A stretch of DNA of 5,642 bases from Lactobacillaceae bacterium UBA5807 (GTDB lineage Bacteria > Bacillota > Bacilli > Lactobacillales > Lactobacillaceae). The notes beneath the pieces are model-generated. The model saw only the letters and a list, made by a program, of their open reading frames with translations. It made no database searches and was not told the origin of the DNA. This document shows, piece by piece, positions 1 through 5,642 of this stretch. The translations under genes were made by a program, and so were the position numbers. The stretch spans positions 1 to 5,642 of the forward strand of contig DIDF01000032.1 of assembly GCA_002418005.1 (NCBI GenBank). The letters run 5' to 3'. The first letter of the stretch is position 1. Every line of letters begins with the position of its first letter.

Positions 1-42
1 GACCCAGAATATCAAAAGGCGGAGTTTACAAAGGCGGTTTGA
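1..42 (+). CDS. C-terminal tail of an unidentified upstream gene (partial)
   Basis: The first frame is open from the window edge to a TGA at 40-42 and reads DPEYQKAEFTKAV. It is likely the end of a real gene because a good intrinsic terminator follows 73 bases later on the same strand and no other gene lies between. The other two forward frames are also open over this short distance, ending at 47-49 and 57-59, so the frame choice is not certain. The octamer AAAGGCGG occurs twice, 15 bases apart and in phase (15-22 and 30-37), giving the repeated Lys-Ala pair. The fragment is too short to name a family or function. Confidence 0.4.
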   Translation, partial: DPEYQKAEFTKAV

Positions 43-114
43 ATATTAAGAAGTTATAGAATTGACATTAAAGTGTTTGACTTTTTTGAAAAATTCGCTC
101 AACTTTTAAAAAAT

Positions 115-155
115 AAAGTCACATTCAAATTAAAATCGTGGGATGTGACTTTTTT
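115..155 (+). terminator. Rho-independent terminator after the upstream gene
   Basis: AAAGTCACAT (115-124) is the exact reverse complement of ATGTGACTTT (143-152), giving a 10-bp stem with an 18-base loop. Six T residues run from 150 to 155. The left side is preceded by an A-rich stretch, so it could also terminate weakly on the opposite strand. It is well placed to end the gene whose last codons are at 1-42. The loop is longer than usual and the stem is only moderately GC-rich, so termination may be partial. Confidence 0.75.
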
Positions 156-256
156 AATGGACTCATTCTCTTTATTTTTTACATATTTTGCCACAATAAT
201 TTTTTCAAAGTTATTTAATAATTATTCACAAAGCTAAATAATAATTCTTTCTTTTT

Positions 257-285
257 TTGAAATAATTGTTAAACATGCTTAAAAT
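257..285 (+). promoter_or_regulatory. Probable sigma-A type promoter for the GIY-YIG gene
   Basis: TTGAAA (257-262) and TAAAAT (280-285) are separated by exactly 17 bases. Each box matches the consensus at 5 of 6 positions, and the upstream DNA is very A/T-rich. Transcription would start near 292 and leave an untranslated leader of about 135 bases before the start codon at 427. In AT-rich DNA such matches also arise by chance, so this is a prediction only. Confidence 0.5.
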
Positions 286-317
286 ATGGCCTTATAAAGG
301 AGCTTCTAAAAAAGCAG

Positions 318-346
318 TTGATTTTTATACAAAAATATGTAATAAT
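318..346 (+). promoter_or_regulatory. Second, weaker promoter candidate for the GIY-YIG gene
   Basis: TTGATT (318-323) lies 17 bases before AATAAT (341-346), and the latter is preceded by TGT (338-340), which gives an extended -10 element. An alternative -10 is TAATAT at 343-348 with a 19-base spacer. The start of transcription would be near 353, leaving a shorter leader of about 75 bases. It would be stacked downstream of the better candidate at 257-285. Confidence 0.3.
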
Positions 347-412
347 ATACATTAGCAAGACGATGTATAACGGTGGTTGCCTTTCTTATAAAAATATAAA
401 AAATGGAATTTT

Positions 413-418
413 GGGAGG
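413..418 (+). promoter_or_regulatory. Ribosome binding site that fixes the start at 427
   Basis: GGGAGG sits 8 bases before the ATG at 427-429. The in-frame ATG at 403 lies upstream of this site and has no purine-rich element at a suitable distance, so the site decides for the shorter protein of 217 residues over one of 225. Confidence 0.75.
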
Positions 419-426
419 CATTAATT

Positions 427-1080
427 ATGGAAGATTTCAAAGACATTTCAATAACACCGAAGATATTTGCCAAAATAATGAGGAAAATTTCAACTGGAAA
501 AAGATTTTCTAGAAAAAATGTAATAGCTGCGGTCAATGATTTTTATATTTCACATGGCGGAAGAATCCCAGAAGGGACTGACTCCATATCTCAGTTTAAG
601 AAAGCATGCAGTTACCTAAAACCAATAGGTTTAAGGAATGTGATTCCTGGTTCGGGTATTTGGGAATTAAATTATATTCCATCGAAAGAGGGCTCTAGAA
701 TCATTAGCAAGCCTCAAGGCTCCGATAATCTTGAAAATCGAAAAACTATTGGTCATGGTTCTCAAAGTATTTATGTGTTTTATTATCCAACTTATATTAG
801 AGATGCCAAGTCCCATGGAGAAACTGTTTGGGAATGTAAGATTGGGAGAACAAATGGCAAAGTTAGCCAAAGGATCGCTAATCAAGGGAAGACTAATCTT
901 CCTGAAGTACCAGTTATTGGGTTGCAAATCTTAACTGATAATTCTAAAGAACTTGAGAAAGCGATCCATAGTGTACTGGAAGCCCGTGGTAAAAAAGTCA
1001 GTGGTAGTGTTGGTAATGAGTGGTATTTAACCAACCCTGAAGATGTTGAAAATATCTATAATTTAATAGAAAAGTACTGA
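427..1080 (+). CDS. GIY-YIG family nuclease-like protein (T5orf172/MUG113-like) with putative winged-helix N-terminus
   Basis: The predicted protein has 217 residues. The C-terminal half (about 114-215) has the layout of the T5orf172/MUG113 branch of the GIY-YIG superfamily. It shows IYVF at 115-118 in place of GIY, KIGRT at 138-142 in place of YIG, an arginine on the following helix (R149), the metal-binding-type glutamate in LEKAIH (E177, H181), and the terminal GNEWY block (196-200). These positions suggest a potentially active metal-dependent endonuclease. The N-terminal half (about 25-82) reads as helices followed by a hairpin (GLRNVIPGSGIWEL), compatible with a winged-helix DNA-binding fold; this is inference. 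No signal peptide or membrane segment is seen, so it is cytoplasmic. It is co-oriented with hsdR, 260 bases upstream, with no clear terminator between. An accessory defence role is suggested by context only. Homing or mobile endonuclease activity is an alternative. The start was chosen from GGGAGG at 413-418. Confidence 0.88.
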   Translation: MEDFKDISITPKIFAKIMRKISTGKRFSRKNVIAAVNDFYISHGGRIPEGTDSISQFKKACSYLKPIGLRNVIPGSGIWELNYIPSKEGSRIISKPQGSDNLENRKTIGHGSQSIYVFYYPTYIRDAKSHGETVWECKIGRTNGKVSQRIANQGKTNLPEVPVIGLQILTDNSKELEKAIHSVLEARGKKVSGSVGNEWYLTNPEDVENIYNLIEKY

Positions 1081-1124
1081 TGAATAATAACCCTAATACT
1101 AATTCTTGAATTCGCACTTTACAC

Positions 1125-1293
1125 AAAGGAGGTTTGACACTGAAAAAATTGGCATCAGAGTTATTTTTGATAATGGAGTAACTTTGACAGCCATAACTTT
1201 TAAAAAAGATTATCAGTCAAGATAACAAGTAACTCAGATATCGACATTTCTTAGAAGTTTATTCTGAACTGGTTGCCAGGTTATGAGCTGTGA
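1125..1293 (+). pseudogene. Probable decayed small gene, family not recognised
   Basis: A strong ribosome binding site, AAAGGAGG (1125-1132), is followed 7 bases later not by ATG but by CTG (1140). That frame stops after 13 codons, at TAA 1179. If one A were added to the A6 run at 1143-1148, reading would pass into an open, protein-like frame: IGIRVIFDNGVTLTAITF then KKDYQSR, ending at TAA 1223. A second shift near 1204-1222 leads to TSNSDIDIS, a TAG at 1252-1254, then KFILNWLPGYEL and TGA at 1291-1293. The pieces would make a protein of roughly 50 residues with a lost start, two frameshifts and one nonsense codon. The strong binding site and protein-like wording argue for a former gene. Chance open frames in AT-rich DNA, or ribosomal slippage on the A6 run, are alternatives. 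No function is assigned. Confidence 0.35.
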
Positions 1294-1299
1294 TATATT
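1273..1299 (+). promoter_or_regulatory. Probable hsdR promoter with extended -10
   Basis: TATATT (1294-1299) matches the -10 consensus at 5 of 6 positions and is preceded by TGA (1291-1293), an exact extended -10 element, which reduces the need for a good -35. TTGCCA (1273-1278) is the nearest -35-like box, at a short 15-base spacing. Transcription would begin near 1306, giving a leader of about 35 bases to the hsdR start. A TTGACA at 1184-1189 with GATTAT at 1208-1213 (18-base spacer) is a weaker alternative. A small imperfect hairpin (1267-1282) overlaps the -35 region. Confidence 0.4.
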
Positions 1300-1327
1300 A
1301 AAAGTATTAATTTGAAAGATGTGTATC

Positions 1328-1332
1328 GGAGG
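1328..1332 (+). promoter_or_regulatory. hsdR ribosome binding site
   Basis: GGAGG lies 8 bases before the ATG at 1341, which is ideal spacing. No other in-frame start nearby competes with it. Confidence 0.85.
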
Positions 1333-1340
1333 CTAAAAAC

Positions 1341-4205
1341 ATGCCAAATAACTACCAATCCGAAGCTGAACTCGAATCAAGTTTCATGAAACGTTTAAAC
1401 GCTTTAGGCTACCAGACTGTAAAGATTAATAATGATCAGCAACTGGAACAACATTTCAGAAATATTCTCAATCAGCGAAATCAAGATAATTTAAACGGGA
1501 CCCCGCTAACTGATAAAGAATTTCAACGAATCGTAAACGAAATGGTCGGCTCTAGAACAATTTACCAAATTGGTCAGTTATTGCGAGGGTCTGATATCCA
1601 ACCAGATGGCAAGATAGCCATCCAACGAGATGATAACTCGCCTTTATACTTAAATTTATTTGATGGCAAGAGTTGGAAAAATAATACATACGAAATTGCT
1701 CATCAGATAACTGTAAATGGTAAAGAATACGAAAATCGCTACGATGTAACTATTTTAATTAACGGGCTTCCAGTTGTTTCCGTTGAGTTAAAGCGTCGAG
1801 GCGTTGATTTTACTCAAGCCTTTAACCAAATTGTTAGGTATCGGGACGAATCTTTTCGTAGGCTTTTCCGCTTTATCCAAATCTTCATTGTCTCTAATGG
1901 TGATGAAACCCGTTATTTTGCAAATAGTGATGGGGTGCTTAACTCAAATTTTATGTTTTATTGGACGGATGAAAAGAATAACTGGCTAAACGACATTGAT
2001 GCTTTCAGTGCCTCATTTTTAGTTCCTAAACGTCTTCATAGCATGATTTCACGTTACACCATTTTTGATAATAGCAAAGAAAAAATGATGATTATGAGGC
2101 CTTACCAAGTTTACGCAACTGAAGCAATTATCAACCAGGCTGAAAACCATCCACATCGAAATGGCTTCATTTGGCATACAACTGGATCTGGAAAAACCAT
2201 CACGGCCTTCAAAGCTAGTCAGATCATGGCAAGAATGAAAGACGTTTCTAAGGTCATCTTTCTAATTGACCGAGCTGACCTCGATACGCAGACTGCCAAA
2301 AACTTTAATTCTTATTTACCTCTATCGGTTACAAACGAGCCCGCAATTGATCGAACGAAGAATACAAGGTCATTGGTAAAACAACTTAATTCTAATGATG
2401 ATCCGTTAATTATCTCCACGATTCAAAAAATGAATGTTGCTGTTACTCACGATAATTACAAGAGAGCATTGGAACCTTATCGTGATAAACGGGTAATTTT
2501 CATTGAAGATGAAGCCCACCGAAGCCAGTTCGGTAAAATGCGCAAATACATCAACAACTGGTTTCAAAATGCAGAACATTTTGGATTTACAGGGACTCCC
2601 ATTTTTAAACAAAATGTTGGTAAAGATGGGCGAACTACCCAAACTTTGTATGATGATGAACTCCATCAGTATCTCATTAAGGATGCCATCCGTGATCACA
2701 ATGTCTTGGGCTTTAATGTTCAATACATTAGAACGATCAAAGGTAAGGACAAGCAGATTCAAGACAAGTTAGTTGCCGGTATTAATACCCAAGAAGCCTT
2801 TGAAAATAAAGATCGGATGACAAACGTCGTTAAACATATTCTTTTGAACCATTATCACATCACGAGGGATCGGCAATATAACGCGATATTCACGGTTTCA
2901 AGTACAAGAATTGCAATTAAGTACTACAAGATCTTTAAGGAATTCAACAAAGATCTAAATATTGCGACAATCTTTACTTGGGCAGCTAATGAAGATGATA
3001 ACGAGCAGAATCAAGAAACAGACAAAACAACTTCCAGGCACGGACTTGAAGCAGCCATCCGCGATTATAATAAACAATTTAGCACAGATTTTGATACTAA
3101 AAACTTTAGCGATTACTTCAGTGATGTTTCTAAAAGAATGAAAGATTATAATGCAAAAACGCCGGACGAAAATATTGATATTTTGATTGTTGTCAATATG
3201 TTTTTGACTGGTTTTGATTCTCCTAAGTTATCGACTCTCTATGTTGATCGAAAGCTCAAGTGGCAAGGATTGCTTCAAGCCTTTTCTAGAACTAATAGAA
3301 TTGAAAAGAAGACCAAACCCTTTGGAAATATTGTTGCTTATCGAAATATCAAGCAAGAAACTGATGATGCTGTCACATTGTTCTCTGCCGGAGATGGTAG
3401 TACTTTCTTTGTTCCTCAATATGGTGATTTACAGAAGCACTTTAACAAAGCAATTAACGATCTGTTTAAAGTAACTCCAACACCAAATAGTGTTGACGAT
3501 CTGTATAACGAAGGCGAAGACCAACTAAAAAACTTTGTTCTTTCCTTTAGAGAAATACTGCGAGTGTTCAACAAAATCAATGTATATGATGAATTTCAGT
3601 GGGATGACTTTAAGCCTCAGTTCAGTCAGCAGCAAATGGAACAGTTCCGGTCAAAGTATTATGAAGCTTATAGGAAGATTATTGAAAACAAAGATAAGCC
3701 GGAAAAAGATTCAATTTTAGATGATATCAATTTTGAAATGGAATTATTGGAAACTGATAAAATCAACGTTGAATACATTGTCAATTTAATTAAAGCTATC
3801 AATTTGGACTCCAAGAAGAATACCGATGCTGACCGGAGGAAGATTACTCGAATCCTTACGCATGTTGACAACGATGACTTAAAGTCAAAAGCAGATTTGC
3901 TGCAAGACTTTTTAGATAAAGTTGTTCCTCATTTGGATAAAGATGCCAATGTTGGCGATGAACTAAATAAATATTTGGCAGCCAGAAGAAGCAAAGAAAT
4001 TGAGAAATTTTCAAAAGAAAATAACATCTCTAAAGATATACTTGATCAGCAAATGGACAACTATAACTTTTACGGTGATACAAATTCACCTCAGGTAATG
4101 GACGAATTAAATAAAACCGGCTATGGCTTTTTGGAGAAAAAGAAAATCAAAGATAAAATCAAAATCTTTGTCGGAAAAACTATTAAGCGATTTACAATGT
4201 CGTAA
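1341..4205 (+). CDS. hsdR: Type I restriction enzyme R subunit (HsdR), endonuclease and DNA translocase
   Basis: The complete protein has 954 residues, near the usual 900-1050 of the family. HsdR joins the M and S subunits, pumps DNA using ATP, and cuts unmethylated DNA far from the recognition site. The N-terminal PD-(D/E)xK nuclease shows D135, E149 and K151 (in RYDV and VELKRR), plus the QxxxY motif at Q163-Y167; this arrangement is as in EcoR124I. The superfamily 2 motor follows: Walker A TGSGKT (281-286), motif Ia around FLIDRADLDTQT (307-318), the DEAH box (390-393), TGTP (417-420), motif V in NMFLTGFDSP (619-628) and motif VI in QAFSRTNR (646-653). Residues from about 700 to the end are charged and helical, as expected for the C-terminal region that contacts the methylase. 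All key residues are present, so it appears active. It starts the hsdR-hsdM operon, and hsdM follows after 19 bases. It probably has its own promoter at 1273-1299. Confidence 0.98.
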   Translation: MPNNYQSEAELESSFMKRLNALGYQTVKINNDQQLEQHFRNILNQRNQDNLNGTPLTDKEFQRIVNEMVGSRTIYQIGQLLRGSDIQPDGKIAIQRDDNSPLYLNLFDGKSWKNNTYEIAHQITVNGKEYENRYDVTILINGLPVVSVELKRRGVDFTQAFNQIVRYRDESFRRLFRFIQIFIVSNGDETRYFANSDGVLNSNFMFYWTDEKNNWLNDIDAFSASFLVPKRLHSMISRYTIFDNSKEKMMIMRPYQVYATEAIINQAENHPHRNGFIWHTTGSGKTITAFKASQIMARMKDVSKVIFLIDRADLDTQTAKNFNSYLPLSVTNEPAIDRTKNTRSLVKQLNSNDDPLIISTIQKMNVAVTHDNYKRALEPYRDKRVIFIEDEAHRSQFGKMRKYINNWFQNAEHFGFTGTPIFKQNVGKDGRTTQTLYDDELHQYLIKDAIRDHNVLGFNVQYIRTIKGKDKQIQDKLVAGINTQEAFENKDRMTNVVKHILLNHYHITRDRQYNAIFTVSSTRIAIKYYKIFKEFNKDLNIATIFTWAANEDDNEQNQETDKTTSRHGLEAAIRDYNKQFSTDFDTKNFSDYFSDVSKRMKDYNAKTPDENIDILIVVNMFLTGFDSPKLSTLYVDRKLKWQGLLQAFSRTNRIEKKTKPFGNIVAYRNIKQETDDAVTLFSAGDGSTFFVPQYGDLQKHFNKAINDLFKVTPTPNSVDDLYNEGEDQLKNFVLSFREILRVFNKINVYDEFQWDDFKPQFSQQQMEQFRSKYYEAYRKIIENKDKPEKDSILDDINFEMELLETDKINVEYIVNLIKAINLDSKKNTDADRRKITRILTHVDNDDLKSKADLLQDFLDKVVPHLDKDANVGDELNKYLAARRSKEIEKFSKENNISKDILDQQMDNYNFYGDTNSPQVMDELNKTGYGFLEKKKIKDKIKIFVGKTIKRFTMS

Positions 4206-4211
4206 TAGAAT

Positions 4212-4217
4212 AGGAAG
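4212..4217 (+). promoter_or_regulatory. hsdM ribosome binding site
   Basis: AGGAAG lies 7 bases before the ATG at 4225, inside the 19-base gap after the hsdR stop. It is weaker than the hsdR site. No promoter fits in the gap, so hsdM is presumably translated from the hsdR transcript. Confidence 0.7.
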
Positions 4218-4224
4218 AAATTAA

Positions 4225-5642
4225 ATGAGTGAGACACATAAAACCCAAGCCCAACAACAAGCTGAACTTGAAAAAAGGCTTTGGGCGATTGCTAACGATT
4301 TACGTGGAAACATGGATGCTAATGAATTCAGAAACTATATTCTTGGTTTGATTTTTTACAGATTCTTGTCAGAACGGGTTGAAGATTACGCAAATAAATT
4401 ACTTAAAAACGACCCTTTAACATTTGAACAAGCATACGGAAATAAAGACTATAAGGACGATTTGGTGGAAGAAATTAATTCCTCGCTAGGTTTCTTTATT
4501 ATGCCTAAATATTTATTTGGCGCCATGATTAACCACATTAAAGCTGGCAATTTTGATATTGAAATGCTTCAAGAATCTATTAATGAAGTTGAGAATTCTA
4601 CTTTGGGAAGAGCTTCAGAAGATGATTTCAAAGGGTTATTTGAAGATATGGATTTGCAGTCATCACATCTAGGTTCAACAGTTTCTCAAAGAAGTGAACT
4701 GATGGCAAAGGTTATGCTTAACTTAGCTGATATTAACTTCCATGAAGACGATTTGGAAATTGATGTTCTCGGAGATGCCTATGAATATTTGATTGGCCAG
4801 TTTGCTGCGTCAGCGGGTAAAAAAGCGGGCGAATTCTATACTCCTCAACAAGTTTCAAAAGTCTTGTCTCAGCTTGTAACTCTTGGTAAGGATGAAGTCC
4901 CATCTGTTTATGATCCAACAATGGGATCTGGTTCATTGTTGCTTCGAGTCGGTAATTACGCCAAAGTTGCTAACTATTATGGTCAAGAATTAAATGGCAC
5001 TACTTATAACTTGGCAAGAATGAACATGCTAATGCACGGGATTAATTACGACCGGTTTGACTTACAGCAAGGAGATACTCTTGAGGACGATAAGTTTGCC
5101 GATAAAACTTTTGATGCCGTTGTTGCTAATCCGCCGTACTCTGCTCACTGGAATCCAGAAGGTAAGTTGGATGATGAGCGCTTTAGAAAGTATGGAAAAA
5201 CTGCGCCAAAATCCAAAGCTGATTTTGCTTTTGTTGAACACATGCTGTACCACTTAAAAGACAACGGTAGAATGGCAGTTGTTTTGCCTCATGGCGTTCT
5301 TTTTAGAGGAGCGGCAGAAGATAAAATTCGTCAGTACATGCTTGAACATGATAACGTTTTGGACGCAGTAATTGGAATGCCAGCAAACTTGTTTTATGGC
5401 ACTTCAATTCCTACGGTTGTTTTGGTATTTCGAAAAGATCGAACCAATGATGATGTTTTCTTTATTGATGCATCAAAAGATTTTGAAAAAGGTAAGAATC
5501 AAAATAATTTGACAGAGGAGAATGTCAAAAAGATCATTGATACTTACAAAGCTCGCAAGGATGTTGATAAGTTTGCCCATGTAGCAAAGATGTCTGAGAT
5601 TAAAGACAACGAATATAATTTAAATACGCGTGGTGCTAGTTA
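4225..5642 (+). CDS. hsdM: Type I DNA methyltransferase M subunit (HsdM), N6-adenine-specific; runs to window edge
   Basis: The frame is open from ATG 4225 to the edge and gives 472 codons plus TA, the start of an unfinished codon. Two HsdM with one HsdS methylate adenine in the bipartite recognition site, protecting host DNA; adding HsdR makes the restriction complex. The HsdM_N helical domain spans about residues 12-150 and includes the conserved run LEKRLWAIANDLRGNM (15-30) and FYRFLSER (44-51). The catalytic domain begins near 180, with GEFYTPQQV (202-210), SAM-binding motif I DPTMGSGS (230-237) and catalytic motif IV NPPY (302-305), typical of gamma-type N6-adenine methylases. Family members of this branch are around 520 residues, so about 45 are missing. 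After NEYNLN (462-467) I expect IPRYVDTFE-like sequence, but TRGAS is read instead. The cause may be a truncation, an insertion junction or a sequence-end artefact. hsdS would be expected next. Confidence 0.96.
   Translation, partial: MSETHKTQAQQQAELEKRLWAIANDLRGNMDANEFRNYILGLIFYRFLSERVEDYANKLLKNDPLTFEQAYGNKDYKDDLVEEINSSLGFFIMPKYLFGAMINHIKAGNFDIEMLQESINEVENSTLGRASEDDFKGLFEDMDLQSSHLGSTVSQRSELMAKVMLNLADINFHEDDLEIDVLGDAYEYLIGQFAASAGKKAGEFYTPQQVSKVLSQLVTLGKDEVPSVYDPTMGSGSLLLRVGNYAKVANYYGQELNGTTYNLARMNMLMHGINYDRFDLQQGDTLEDDKFADKTFDAVVANPPYSAHWNPEGKLDDERFRKYGKTAPKSKADFAFVEHMLYHLKDNGRMAVVLPHGVLFRGAAEDKIRQYMLEHDNVLDAVIGMPANLFYGTSIPTVVLVFRKDRTNDDVFFIDASKDFEKGKNQNNLTEENVKKIIDTYKARKDVDKFAHVAKMSEIKDNEYNLNTRGAS

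Larger units (their letters stand above)
43..426. other. AT-rich gene-free leader between the upstream gene and the GIY-YIG gene
   Basis: This 384-base stretch has no credible gene. It holds the intrinsic terminator (115-155), a very AT-rich tract at about 160-256 with short inverted A/T repeats such as TTATTTA (211-217) against TAAATAA (235-241), two promoter candidates (257-285 and 318-346) and the ribosome binding site of the next gene. A perfect TTGACA at 62-67 has no matching -10 box. The AT tract just upstream of the 257-285 promoter could act as an UP element, which is inference. Confidence 0.6.

Noticed and set aside
62..90. Perfect TTGACA at 62-67 as a promoter
   Set aside because: The DNA 15-19 bases downstream is T/G-rich with no -10-like hexamer, and a terminator follows at once.
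211..241. Short A/T inverted repeats as a terminator or operator
   Set aside because: The stem is seven A/T pairs only, with a long loop. Such matches are expected by chance in this composition.
403..426. Longer start for the GIY-YIG protein at ATG 403
   Set aside because: No ribosome binding site precedes it, whereas GGGAGG at 413-418 is correctly spaced for ATG 427.
318..512. 64-codon + strand frame from a TTG, overlapping the GIY-YIG start
   Set aside because: Its only ribosome-binding-like element is 15 bases away, it overlaps the well-supported gene out of frame, and the peptide is low-complexity. It is mentioned only in the leader finding.
306..536. Open frame on the minus strand, 76 codons
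   Set aside because: It lies antisense over the GIY-YIG gene start and its leader, has no ribosome binding site, and its Ile/Leu/Phe-rich composition is what the complement of AT-rich DNA gives.
1134..1175. TTGACA at 1134-1139 as a promoter -35
   Set aside because: No -10-like hexamer lies at 16-18 bases; the nearest, GATAAT (1169-1174), is 29 bases away. The TTGACA abuts the ribosome-binding-like AAAGGAGG and is better read as part of the old gene start.
2406..2762. 118-codon frame on the minus strand inside hsdR
   Set aside because: It is entirely antisense to the helicase domain of hsdR, whose motifs are intact. No start signals and no recognisable domain were seen.
5057..5257. Small frames on both strands inside hsdM
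   Set aside because: They lie within the conserved methylase domain in other frames and lack ribosome binding sites, so they are shadows of hsdM.

Overview
The window looks like a stretch of chromosome, or possibly plasmid, from a low-GC Gram-positive bacterium, most likely a lactic acid bacterium (Lactobacillales). The basis is the AT-rich intergenic DNA, strong GGAGG-type ribosome binding sites, Firmicute-like promoter boxes, and a Type I restriction-modification operon in hsdR-hsdM order, a common order in that group. The host assignment is inference from style, not from a marker gene. Every credible gene lies on the + strand.

Layout. Positions 1-42 hold the last 13 codons of an unidentified gene, followed by a convincing intrinsic terminator (115-155). 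An AT-rich, gene-free leader then runs to 426 and carries one good and one weaker promoter candidate. Positions 427-1080 encode a 217-residue protein with a GIY-YIG-type nuclease domain (T5orf172/MUG113-like) at its C-terminus and a probable winged-helix-like N-terminal half. The 260-base gap at 1081-1340 contains what looks like a decayed small gene (about 1125-1293) and a probable extended -10 promoter. hsdR follows (1341-4205, 954 residues, complete), with nuclease and helicase motor motifs all intact. Nineteen bases later hsdM begins (4225 to the window edge, at least 472 residues). Its SAM-binding and NPPY motifs are intact, but its extreme C-terminus departs from what I expect of the family. 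An hsdS gene is expected downstream but is not in the window.

How the genes work together. HsdM with HsdS would methylate adenine in a split recognition site. HsdR joins them to translocate DNA and cut unmethylated DNA, forming an antiphage and anti-plasmid barrier. The upstream GIY-YIG protein is co-oriented and may be an accessory nuclease of the same defence locus, but no terminator or overlap proves co-transcription and its role is unknown. The points most worth checking are this GIY-YIG gene, the odd HsdM C-terminus at the window edge, and the degenerate small gene before hsdR.
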